From the NCBI RefSeq assembly GCF_011745365.1, contig NW_024468913.1, forward strand, positions 1,984,001 to 2,048,000: DNA of 64,000 nucleotides, in the 5' to 3' direction. The translations under genes and the position numbers were made by a program. This document shows positions 13,201 through 24,518 of this stretch, piece by piece. Within the stretch, counting starts at the first letter, position 1. Every line of letters begins with the position of its first letter. The stretch is from Cryphonectria parasitica EP155. Lineage: Eukaryota > Ascomycota > Sordariomycetes > Diaporthales > Cryphonectriaceae. Under the pieces are notes generated by a model. The model did no database searches. It saw only the letters and a list, made by a program, of their open reading frames with translations, and had not been told where the DNA came from.

Positions 13201-15597
13201 CTATGAAACCTTTGCGTAATGCCTCGCAGATACATACATGCTACAACGAAAATTTGTCCGGACCGTCTTCTCACTCAAAGGGAAGAAGAAACAGGGGGGT
13301 TTGTGTGTGTTTCAATTCTGCTATGGGGAACAACATGTGAACGAACCACCAGGCCCCAACTCGGCTGTCAAAATCGAATGGAGATTCCGACTTCCACAAA
13401 AGGAAAAACCATTGAAACCAGACAAGAGTGTCGTGGGTACGATGCTGTAATGTCTTATGGGTATGTCGCTGTTTTGTCTCCCCCCCCCACCTCCGGTACA
13501 GTATTCGAACCACTGTTGCGATTGTCTCCGTGCGTTCTCGCTTAAGGTTTGGAGATCCAATCTATTGAACAATCAATTTCGATTGCGCCGCTGGGGTTTG
13601 CGAGATGTCCCAAAACTCCACAGCACCAAGAGCAAGATCAAGAGAGAAAAGAGATCTGTTCTTGCGGCCGTAGTGGTGGTCGCCGCTCGGACGCTGGGGC
13701 TTTGCCGTCTGTTCTCGTATCTTGTCGCGTCACTTGACCACTTTTTCTTTACTGGCAACATACGAAATTATGATGTTACGAGAGGGCGCCGCAGCGTATG
13801 GGTCACGGGATTGCCACTATGATTTCTGTATGACGCGCACAGGGCTGTCTATCTACCTGCTTTGGGGTTCTTCTGTTTAATCTATTTTCTATCATCTCGT
13901 GACGGTCATTTTGTGACAAGGGCAGCAAGCATCGCAAGATTTACTTGAAAAGAAAGAGAAGGAAGAAGAAAACCACCAGTGCAAGCATAGCATAACCGCA
14001 TCACCGTCAGCACGTGCATTCAGTCTCGGCGAATGAACACCCGCGCCGTATAACGCAGCGTATGGCCCCCCCCCCCCCTCCGCCCATCAGAATCTCCAGG
14101 AGGAGGATGAAGAGGGTTGCTTCTTTCTACTCAGCTGCTACGCCGCAGCCGCAAACACAAAAAAACACACAGACCACCTAACCTGCAGATGAGGACAGTG
14201 ACCGGGGGGGGGTGGTGGAGAGGAAGGGGCCAAGATGTCACGGACCAGCGGCAACTTTCTCGCATGCATGTATAGAGTTGTGAAGTAACCATAGCTGGGA
14301 GGGTTACACTTCGACCATGTACCGCCCCGAGCCTCGCCAGGTACCATGCTAAAGTCTGTGAGTTCGTGAGGGGGCTTGAAATCGAAGGGTAACCGTGGGT
14401 CAGGTCCCCCCCCCCCCAAACGATCCCACTCTTTATCTCTTGTTTTGTCATCATCTGAGCTGGGACCTGCATGCGGTAGTGAGCAGCAAGCAGCGAGCAG
14501 CTCCTATCAACAATGAACACGCCGCAACCGCTACTGATTTTCAGCGCTCATCAACCAGGGATCTCTGTTTCACACCCAGCTGAAGAGCACTCTCATGTTT
14601 GGGGGGGCGGGAGGGCACAACAACAACGGACGAAGGGTAAGTACAATAACACAGTTCTTTCATCCATAACATGGGCTTACTACGACACATCTCCCATGTC
14701 GTCAAAGCCAAATCAGGTTGTGGCGTAAGCGGAGGTTCAATAATATTGCTCCCAGCTGAAATGCAGACTGAGCCAGCGGCGGGCGGGCGGGCTGGGGGAG
14801 GTTGGGAGGGAAGCAACCAGGGAATAGGACAGGATCAGGATCAGGAACAGGCCAGGGCGGCCGGCCGCTGAATAGATCGGAGTATCGGCTACTTTACTTT
14901 TGGCCCCATCGCACGCGTGGTAGGGGAGGAGGGAGGCAGTGACTTCATTTCATGTCAAGCGTCAGATGCCACTTTTTGCCCGCCATCTAGAAATTAGAAA
15001 GAAGGAAAGAAAGGTTGTCAAGGACTCACATTAAACGTCACGACTGTGGCTGTAGCGGGTTGAGGATACGATACCAACGCAGATTAGGATCCGAGGAAGT
15101 CTTAAAAGTGAGGGGACTCATGGAATAAACTTGCTCTGTATGTTGTGCCTGCTTGCCCACAGACGGATACGGAACGTTAAGTCCTAGCCGTCAGTTAGTC
15201 AGTCTGTTATGTTATTAGTGTTAGTGTTAGTGTTGGTGGTGGGCCTGCCACGCTTGCCTCTACCACTGTAAGTCTTTGGTGAGCCGGCATCGCGGTCTTC
15301 TTCGGTGAACCGGGCGCGCACACCTTTGTCCGTCTCATCGGGTCTTGTCGGACAGCGGGATGGAGGAGCACGAGGAGGAGGGGTGGAAGGAGCGAGACCC
15401 ACTGAAGTTGTGCATGCATGTGTGTTGGCCTGACGTGCTTCTGCTTGCTTCCCATCCATGTTCCCCACGCTGTGATGTGGTGAGGAAATCTACTATGATA
15501 CCATGCTATCTCTAGGCATGCATCCATATATGCACATGCACGCACACGCACACGCACACGCACATACTGCATGCATGCATGCAGCAACAGTAGCAGC

Positions 15598-15646
<49 letters not shown>
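15598..15646. repeat. (AAC)n trinucleotide microsatellite
   Basis: About 16 AAC units, preceded at 15535-15565 by CA/CGCA-rich repeats and a short GCAT array. On the minus strand it yields poly-leucine or poly-valine open frames, which explains the apparent 150-166 codon frames here. Confidence 0.9.
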
Positions 15647-15647
<1 letters not shown>

Positions 15648-15859
15648 AAGCAAGTAATGATGCATCATGCGTTGTGCGCGTCAAAGCTAGCTGTGCTGGA
15701 TCCTGCCCACCCTGAGTCCTTCCTTCCTTCCATCCAGGTGGTCTACGTCTCCTTCGACCCGGAGTATCCCACGTGGAAAGAGCAATCCCGAATCTTGCTA
15801 TCTGGCGGCTTACTACCACCACTGCGGGGTATTCTTGCATCTGATCCGTGTGCAGATCT

Positions 15860-15863
<4 letters not shown>

Positions 15864-15909
<46 letters not shown>

Positions 15910-15918
15910 TGTGTGTGT
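15864..15918. repeat. Compound (TC)n(TG)n microsatellite
   Basis: A TC array of about 14 units runs directly into a TG array of about 13 units. Confidence 0.9.
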
Positions 15919-17730
15919 TTGTGTGTGTTCCACCTTGAGGCAATCCATCCAACTCATCATTGACACACCCACCCGCAGTACACGCGCACACACTTACGCG
16001 CAACACCCCTCATTGTCTCTCGCTCTCGGCGCAGAGAAACGGTTAGAAATGGCGCAATGATTCAGATCCCTCCGTCGATGGTCGGTGTGCAAGGGGGACA
16101 ATGACCGACCATGATCCGCCCGAGACAAAGTGGATCGAGGGCGGCAAGACGGTTTGATCTTTTTCCAACCACACACAGACAATGCGTCACGAAAATCATG
16201 GGCCGCCGTGGGCACTACAACCATCTGACATTCCACACACCCAGCGCATGCATAGGAGCCTAAAGAAGAGGGGGGGGGGAAGGGAGGGAGATCAACAGGT
16301 ACATCGTGAACATGTACCATTTCCCCCTCCATCCCCCCTCCGACGCCGAGCGTGATCAAACAAAGTTGCCAAGGATCGAACCATTCCAGTAACCCGAAAG
16401 AGGGCGGAAAACAGAGGAACACACGGATCCCGTGACGGGGTTTTTCTTGTCCTTCTTGTTCTTTCTTGTGCCGTGCCAAGGATGAAGCCGTGGGGGGTAA
16501 ACAAGAATAACTTCTCGTAGTGCCATAGTAAGTTGACTTTGCTTGACGAGAACCTTGCCAGGCTGTCCCTGGTGCCTATGAATAGTGTCCTTTAAAGGTA
16601 AAAAAAAAAAGAAAAGAAAAGAAAAAAAAATTTACAAACAAGGAAGGAAACGAGATCGAGATGCATGCATAAGTAGTAAACGCAGGGTACTAGAAAACCT
16701 TTCTTTTGACCACCGTTCCGAGACAGGCAAAGGAAGCAAGCAAGCAATCCCCAGCGAGAGGACGAGGCGCTCAACCACCGCCCGGCATGCGGCGCCGGGA
16801 CTTTAGGTGCGTATAGCTCTTTCCGGTAGCCTCGGAGCTTGTCCTTATGCCGTTTGTCTGTTCGAAACAAAGTCCCCAACTACCCAACTCTGGTCATGTC
16901 ACACATCCCACATAACTATCACACCACACAATCAATGCATGTCGTGGGGCTTTACGGAAGTACATACAGTGATCCACCAGAGAAGATCGACTCGCTTACC
17001 CAGGGCCCCACGTTAGGCAGGCAGGCATAAAAAATTACCACTATATAGTAGTGCTAATGCATACTATATTATGGTACAGATACTGTCTACCTAATTTCTG
17101 GTTTTTATCGTATTTAGTTAATCTATCTTGATCTACCAACATGTGCTTTGCGGATCGTGGCTTGAAAGGGGTCTGGCGGGGAAAAGAAGATCCCAATCAG
17201 ACTACGTGTTTCGGTGTGGACGGCCGCCTTTGCCAGCCTGATCATCATGCTCATCTTTTTCTTTTCATCCCAACGCTGACCCGACTGGGCGGTGTGATGG
17301 AAAGATCGACACTTGAGGCGTTTATGTATGATGAAGTCAAACGTGGGATGGGAAAAGCCGGGGCGGGGCGTTGCCTGTCCAGCAGTACAGGTACATCGGA
17401 TTGATTGCGTTGCCATACGCCCCTCCCTTTCCATCATGTGGTTCACTAGAGGTGGAACCCTCTCCTCCACCCAGGAGAGTGGGGAGGGGGGGGGGGTCGA
17501 TCGAACAAAGGCTGTAGGCAAACCTGACACCAGGATATGGGCAAGGCGGAGGCGGCGGCACAAGGCTGTGTTTCAGAAGCCACCCATCTTGGCCGCGTGC
17601 CCGTGCTTGATTGGGTTTATCACGGCGACCTTGGCCCAACCCGCGATCACGAGGAATGGCGAACAAGGGCTTGGCTCAGTGAATCTCCTCAACCACGGTC
17701 GACGAGGGACGAAACCGCACTCCTGTCCCT

Positions 17731-17735
<5 letters not shown>

Positions 17736-17774
<39 letters not shown>
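17736..17774. repeat. (TG)19 dinucleotide microsatellite
   Basis: A perfect TG array of about 19 units. Confidence 0.9.
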
Positions 17775-17775
<1 letters not shown>

Positions 17776-18615
17776 CCATAAAAAAGTGAGTCACTGCCGT
17801 CGTCACTTACACGAATCGTCCATACGCCCGAACGTAGGTCCGCTCGTCCGCCGAGTCTATGTGGGATGTGATGCGACAGCCAGCCAGCGCCATCGCCCTA
17901 GCCCTCGCCTTCGTCACAGGATCAAGCGCAAGTTGTGGAGCCATTTATTGTACGGTAGTACCATAGTATAGTATTCCCGCCTCTTCGTCAAGTCGTCTTC
18001 GATCTGTACACTATGGGATTTAGCGGCTACGCGGCTCGCTTTTTCCTCCTTTTGTTTTTCGAGGGCACGGCCAGGGCGGATAGCAACCTTGTATCTGTGC
18101 GGTGGTAATAATAGCACCGTACTGGTAGATTGGATCCCATATTCCGCCCTCTCTCACTAGCGGCCAGCCTCTTTTACTGCGCGGAAAGTCCCAGGAACCA
18201 TCAGCCCTGACTAGTGCGCGATCTTTGTCGGTCCGCACGGCTTCTTCCTCGTGCGTGCACGGCCTAAAGAAGGGAGACGCCTTTGACAGTTGGGACTATG
18301 GCCGCGATCTATCGGCCTGCTAGAGTGCGCCACATACGTGATGACTCGAGAAAGGCAACGGGGCTATTAGACGAGATGTGCTGAAATCCACTTCCGCCTC
18401 ATCGAGATGCGAGATGAGTTGCACTGATCATGCCAATACACAAGCATGGACACCATCACCTTTGTTGACCGCCGTCCCAACTTTCGGGGCCCGCACACTA
18501 TGTGCACAAATCTGATGCCCGACTCGTTTCGGTCGGCGCCAAGCTCTTCGGCATCAGTACCGATCGTGATCGGTCGGCAATCTAGATGATGAGTGGGGAT
18601 CATGCCCCTTCTGCA

Positions 18616-18629
18616 CCCCCCCCCCCCCC
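18616..18629. repeat. Poly-C tract (14 C)
   Basis: Fourteen cytosines in a row, one of many C tracts in this region. Others lie near 3402, 5147, 5876, 6981, 11212, 13027, 13481, 14067 and 14407. Confidence 0.85.
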
Positions 18630-18922
18630 TGGTGGTCAGGTCATGCCACCATGCAACACTGCCCTCATTGTGAAACGCGAAACGAGCTCGTCATGACGAG
18701 AGGTGGTATCGACCCTGTCACCTCCTGGCTGGGAGAGGAGAAGAGGTGCCATGTATAGAATAGCAAGACACGTTGTGCGTGTGCACGACATCCTTTTGTG
18801 ATGGCCAGGAGAGAAGGACAAAAGTAGTAGTTCACCGTCGTCATCGTGCCGCCATGCCGATGGGACGAGGGTTGGCCTCTCTTGTCCGGCTTGGGACCTC
18901 ATCTTAACGTCTCAGCATCTCT

Positions 18923-20057
18923 TCACAGCGCGTCCGACAGCGCGCTGACAGCCGCGTCCGGAATCTGTGTAGACGTGATCCAGTTCTCCATCACAGCCTG
19001 GCCGCCCGGTGCAGGAGTTGACTGTCCAGCCTTGCCCCGGCCGCCCGCCGTGGCGATGCCCTTCCCCTTGCTGCCGATGCCCTCACGCCGCTTGACGACC
19101 AGGCACAGGACGCGACCATAGATAGAGAAGCCCTCGTACGAAATGTCCATTGCTAGCTTCTTCTTGTCGTCCCGTCCTCCTTCGTGTTCCAAAGCGTTAG
19201 CACCGTCCCTAAGACGCTTGGCCGGAGGCGGGGCTGTGTCGTCTCCCTCGTGTTGATCTTCGTCCTCGTCCTGGGCTATAAACAGATCATCAACATCATC
19301 GTCATCGTGATCTTCCTCAAACTCGTCCGATCCTGGGACGTCGGCATCGCCCTGCTCGTCAGTATTCAGGGCATCCTCAGTGGCGGGTAGGGAGCCGCCT
19401 CCACCGCGCCGTCGTTTCGACACCCGAGGAGCGGCCGCTGCCGTCGTCTCGTCTTGAGGTAATATGGGTATATCATGGAGCGCAACGACATCATCGTCGT
19501 CATCCTCCTCCCGTAGCATAGGTATACCCGAAACCTCTTGTGCTGCTGCTGCCGCCGCTGCTGCTGTCGTTGTTGCCACCGTCGTCTGCAAGGCCTGGAC
19601 GTCGACGTCGATGGGGGCTTCCCTGGAGGCCCCCGTCAGCTTAGACGTATTAGACGTCAGCCTCGTCTGTGTGGTATCACGAAAGTGCTTGTGCTTGTAC
19701 AGCAGTGAGTGGCGGATGTTCGTCTCGGTCAAGAAGATGGACACCTCAAAGTCGTCTAGAGAAGAACAACGGGTCCCGTCATCAGCCACTCCTTACACAC
19801 ACAGAGACAGAGTGAGACCTACCTTGCGTCACCGTGTCCTTGATACTGCGCTTCTTGGCGCTCTTCTTCCGGCTGCGCTCGCGCTCCTCGCGCAGCTTGG
19901 GCAGGACGAACGGCCGCACCGCCTCGATAACCCTTGGCAGGACCGGATCGCGCGGGCTGAGGAGCCACGACTGCGCCAGAGACGGGTCATCAAGATAGAT
20001 ACGGCACTCAAGCACAGAGTACTTTGTGATTCTGAGATACCGACGGAGGGGGGCCAT
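18923..20057 (-). CDS. Acidic protein of unknown function (355 aa, two exons)
   Basis: I do not recognise the family by name. The two exons are 20057-19823 and 19755-18923, joined over a 67-nt intron (19756-19822) that starts GTAGGT and ends CTCTAG; the join keeps the frame, giving 355 aa. The basic N-terminus (MAPLRRYLRITKYSV...) contains LREERERSRKKSAKKR near residues 58-73. A conserved-looking block with DDFEVSIFLTETNIRHSLL follows the junction. The middle is low complexity: poly-Ala, a basic run (SKRRRGGGG) that could be a nuclear signal, and several Asp/Glu tracts. The C-terminal part holds ISYEGFSIYGRVLCLVVKRR. Regular blocks at both ends flanking a disordered acidic middle suggest a nuclear scaffold or chromatin protein; that is inference. 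It lies in tandem with the GT90 gene upstream on the same strand. Confidence 0.8.
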
Positions 20058-20649
20058 AGCGACGGAGGGAGGGAGAAGAATGCGAGGTGGGATGCGAGCA
20101 AGGGCCCTTTGTTTCGAGCCGTCACCGCAGGGGCCGCTGACCTGTTGCTGCTGGTGCTGCACAGTGTCATGGAACACTGTGGATGTTACAACAACTGCCC
20201 TGGGCCTTGGATTTGACGCGAGGGGAGATTGATGTTGATCATCTGCCTTGGTTGGGCGCTCAAAAACTGAAGCGGAGAGCAGGTGCGTGCCTGCCTTGTG
20301 ACGCGTTGGAGAGTTTGGTCTCGCGCCCCCGGAAGACGTGGAAGCCCCACTCGGTTAGGTAGTGACGTAAGTATTCATTGTACTGAGTGTAAGCCCAGCT
20401 GCTGGGCCTAATCCGTCCCATCGGAACTCAAATTCTACCTCTTATTATGGACTTACAACCACAGCGCAAAGAAGACACTCTCATGCTGAAAGCCATCTTG
20501 CTATACTGGCAAGCTGGAGGAGGTACCACGAAGCAAGCCTTCCAAGGCCCATGAGAACACTACAGGTCAATTTAAACATGTGGTATTTACTATATAGAAT
20601 ACAATATCATCTAACCTTCCCTCATAACCTCTGTGCCCTTGGTTTTATT
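20058..20649. other. Intergenic spacer
   Basis: This region lies between the start of the acidic protein gene and the stop codon of the GT90 gene, both on the minus strand. It would hold the promoter of the former and the terminator of the latter. I see no further gene. Confidence 0.6.
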
Positions 20650-23548
20650 TTATTTGTGACTCTCATAGCCAAGATCATCCCTCTTCTCGTCAATCACCCT
20701 CCCCCATTCCAGCAACAGACGAAACATGTAGATCTCAGCGTCCTCTCGCCGCAGAGCCTGGGCCGCCCACTGCTTCCCCTGCTCCGCAATCCACTTGGCG
20801 TCGTCAACGCGCGACTGCATGGGCACCTTGCGCCCGTTAACGAGGCCCTTGTCCTGGAGGCCCAGGAAGTAAGCCAGCGTGCTGTAGAGGTCGTGGAAGC
20901 GGATGTCGACGGGCACGTAATGGAGCCAGGGGAACACACGCTCCGTGTACCATTCCTATAAAACCAATATATCGTCAGTCAAGCGTCGTCGGTGGTGGTG
21001 AGACCAGAGATCCCTCGTAGGAAACGACTTTACCTTGAAGATGGAGGCCACAAACGGCACACTGCCTGACCTCAACACCCTGAGCAGATCCTCGGAGGGC
21101 CCGTCATCGCGATCCATGACCATCACGTATCGGCTGTCCGCCTCAGCCTTGCCGTCCTTATCCTCCGGCTTCATGCCGAACTCCTTCTTTACCTCCTCAC
21201 ATTCGGGAATCATGCAGTTCGAATAGTCGCTGAGGCCGACATCCAGCTTCAGCGCCCGGTTCAGTTCGGGCAGTGGGGCCTTCTCGTAGAGGAACTTCTC
21301 CTCGTCAGCGCTCTTGGCGAGCAGAACCGTTACGTAGTCGTCCGGGGTGGCATTGTTGGCCAGGTAGCTGAGGCGCTCCTGATGGCCAGCTGAGAGCAGG
21401 CCGGGCGGCAGGGTTCTCTCGGGATGGATGCTGCCGCGCCAGAAGAGCTGGCTCGTCTTGTCAAGCAGGGGCTTTTCGTGCTGACCGACAGCTTCCGGGT
21501 TGTAATCATCTTTGCTCCTGGCCAGGGGAATTAGTATGTCCCTGTGCTGCTGCGTCTTGGCCCGGCTGAAGACAGGCACGAGGTCGCCAAATGGCCTCAC
21601 GACTTGGTGGGTCGCGAAGAAACCGTGCAGGTTCAGCAGATCTGGCTGGTGACATAGATCCCAGCCCAGCACCCTGTCGTTCAGAAACTGCCCCTCGGAA
21701 TGGGGATTGGCGCAAGAAGAGCAGAAATGCCCGTTTTGTGGGTAAAAACCCATCCTGGACGACGAATGACTGGGACAGGCCTGACCTAGCCGGTGCTGAT
21801 GCTCCCATAACCACATGAACCCCTCGCCCTGCGCATCCTCTCCATATCTCGGTGTTGTGCCCGCTGACCATGGCGGCAAGACTCTCGGGTGATCCAGCAT
21901 ATTAACAGGGAGATCCATATCCGGTAAGTGCTGGGCAAAGGGCTGGATAAGTTCCATCAGATCGCTCATCACTGCTTCATCATGAGCCTCTGGCGACTGC
22001 TGATTTGTGACAATGCCCTCTTTGATACTGATAATGCCCATGCCATGCTGAGCCCCAAGTTTGAGTATCTCCTCCTGTATGTGACTGGGCTTCAAGCTCC
22101 AAAATGGTTGCAGATCATCATCAATCTGCTGAAAGTGGTCGATAATGGGAGAGTCCCGTGTCGTGGCGTAATCGTACCAAATATCAAAGTTTGGGGGTGG
22201 CTTACGACCATTGTGACGATCGCGGTACTCTCGTGCCGCAACACCCAGGCTTTCGCTGACTCTCGCGTACTGGACGAGCCAGCGATGTGCCTCTGTTCTT
22301 GTGGCGTAGATGAGCTTGTCGATTGGGTGACGGTCCAGCACGCTGGACACCGCAGCTGAATAGATCGTGGCGACGACAAGGAAGACGAGCATGAGAAAGA
22401 CGATAAAGCTGCGGGCTAGTCCTACGTGTCGGATGCCGTTTCTAATCGAGAAAAATGTAAAGCCGAGGCTCATTACCAGTACTCCTACAAGGAACTGGGC
22501 CTTCGATGGCTGCTCATAGGTGTTGACCTGGTGTATCTTCCTCCAGGCCGCGTATGTCCCGCATAGGAAAGTCATGATTCCGGTAGCGACCAGCGGCGAG
22601 GGCTGCAGCGAAAAAAAGGTAGATGCGATGAAGAGTAAGGCAATGCTCTGGCCGAAGATGGCAAAAAGATAGAGAGAGTCGACACCGTAGGTCTCGACAA
22701 ACTGAAACTGGCCCGATGCTCTGTGGTGCATGACCACAACCACACCAGTGAAGAATGCAGAGGTGCTCAGGATGCTGCCGACCGTCATGAACCTCTCCGT
22801 TGGCGTACGAGCCCACTGCAGTATACGCCAAAGAAGGGCGAGGAGGACGGCATCGAGCGCCAGGCCTAGCCATTGTAAGGCCAAGACGACATGCCTGGAC
22901 TCGGATGCTGGACAGGTGACGGTCGAGTTGGAAGCGGGCAGAGAGATGAGGTAGGCACCGCCAGCGAGAGCAAGACTTCCAGAAAGATTGGTCAGATGTG
23001 ACCTCTGGAACCAGGCTGCGATGTCCTGGAAAACATCGTTCTCGATGTCGTCTTCCTCGTCTTCCAAGCCTTCATCGTCCCCCCTGGTGCCTGAAGACCG
23101 TCTCGCACGCGCGAAGATTTTGTAGATGACAAACAAGCATGGCAGGAAGAGCTCAACCCCTGGGTGCGAGCACTGCTGCCGGGTGTGGAGCCAGTTCAGA
23201 AGGGACAGCCTGCCTGAGATGCAGACAGCCAAAGGCAGCCACGTGAACCGGAAGGATGGCCTGTGCGGGAGGCTCGCCGTCCTGGACTCCTCGAGTTTTC
23301 TGTACCGTGCATCATCGTCAAACCTGCCCTTCCTGCCTGCCCAGCGCTTTGCTATGAAGCTGGCGGCAAAAGCAAGTACTGCCGAGATGAAGAGGATAAG
23401 AAACTGAGAAAGCAACAGGCGCTCAAGCACCCGGTTCTGGTCGACGCTCCCATATATCTGGAAAAACAAGAGAGCCGCGCTGTTGAGTGGTGAGTGGCAT
23501 CAGCAACTGTAGCACACACAGCACAGGAGCAAGAGGAGGTCTTACCAT
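20650..23548 (-). CDS. GT90 / CAP10-like glycosyltransferase with multi-pass N-terminal region
   Basis: Probable membrane glycosyltransferase of the GT90 (Cap10) family, whose members add sugars such as xylose to glycans in the secretory pathway. Exons: 23548-23546 (only the ATG), 23457-21034 and 20955-20650; introns of 88 nt (GTAAGA...CCAG) and 78 nt (GTAAAG...ATAG); 910 aa. I chose this start because no other in-frame ATG lies near the 5' end: the long open frame otherwise begins at a TTG. Roughly the first 430 residues hold many hydrophobic segments, far longer than a single signal anchor. The C-terminal catalytic part contains FWRGSIHPERTLPPG (about 697), MVMDRDDGPSEDLLRVLRSG (about 779) and, across the second intron, IFKEWYTERVFPWLHYVPV, all typical of CAP10 domains. 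It is divergent from the Pfa4 gene. The family call is firm; the acceptor substrate is unknown. Confidence 0.88.
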
Positions 23549-24518
23549 GCCAATGCAATTCGCCCAGAACCATCCATACTTAGATCACACCATCCATCTG
23601 GAGATGTGAAGGGTTTATTGGCCGAATGTGTTGTCAATACCCTGGATTCTGGAAGGTAAAAAAGGGGGCTCTAGGAATTCTCAGGGTTAATTATTACTAT
23701 GCAAGTATCTACCACAAGTCTTTCTTACGAGAACGGACGTATGGCGTTACGTCAGCTCACGCATTTTCATTTTCTGGACTAGGGGCGCAGCTCCCTGCCA
23801 GCTCTCCTATTCTCTATGCTGAAGAAATGTTGGGGACAAAAATTGAAGGAGTTACCATTTACTCCTGGGAAAGTGTTCCTGCAGTCCAGCTGACGTGATC
23901 GGATCTTCCTTATGAAGAAATCTGGAACAATGCATTGTAAACAATCCTGAATATTCTCTACCTGTGGTTGGTAATGACATCAAACCATTAACAATTACCT
24001 CAAAAACATTGGATTGATATGTTGAGAAACGATTTTTAATGTGATATTGAATATGAGAGATTACATAGTCATGTAGATTTCAAAAGCAATTTGATTGCGG
24101 ATTCGACCCAATTTCTTTGCTACTCAGAGGGGAGAAACCAGAAAGACCATTTGCCAATACTGGACTATGGCAATTGTCTTCTGAGGCGGAGGTCTGACGC
24201 TGAGGTGGCGGCTGTAGGGGCGAAAGGACGCTAAAGAAGGGAGGGCATTACCCACCAAAGAACCCCTAGAGAGGGGCAGGTCAGGGATCAGGCCAGCAAA
24301 TCCAAACGTCGCGTCCCCGTCAGAGGCACGCGCTCACATCCTAAGAACCCTGGGCATCAACCATCCAGCTAGCAATCTTGACGAGGCCAACACAGCAGAT
24401 TCCACGTCGCGACCTCCCACTCGTCTTAAACAGGGACTCAGCAGAACCCCATTTCCAAGATGACAATTTCCATCTGAAAACGAGCAAACATACCGTATAA
24501 TACACGATCATCGACGAC
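23549..24518. other. Divergent intergenic region, GT90 / pfa4
   Basis: About 970 bp between two divergent genes, AT-richer in the middle (about 23900-24100). It presumably contains both promoters. I see no gene or repeat. Confidence 0.6.

Larger units (their letters stand above)
1..18922. other. Gene-free region, rich in simple repeats
   Basis: I found no protein-coding gene here on either strand. Open frames are short, rarely above 150 codons, overlap in several frames, and encode low-complexity peptides made by microsatellites. None shows a recognisable domain or a plausible exon chain. Base composition is balanced and cytosines in CpA context are kept, so this is not RIP-degraded repeat DNA like the block at 40-61 kb. 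It holds many poly-A and poly-C/G tracts, dinucleotide and trinucleotide arrays, and short palindromes built around GTAC. It could be a long regulatory region, non-coding transcripts or fast-evolving spacer; the sequence alone does not decide. Confidence 0.6.

Noticed and set aside
15207..15993. Minus-strand frames of 153 and 166 codons with poly-Leu or poly-Val
   Set aside because: Produced by the (AAC)n, (CA)n and (TC)(TG) microsatellites; no domain and no intron support.
23458..23469. GT90 start at 23469
   Set aside because: The codon is TTG, and the sequence TTTTTCCAG just after it is an intron acceptor.
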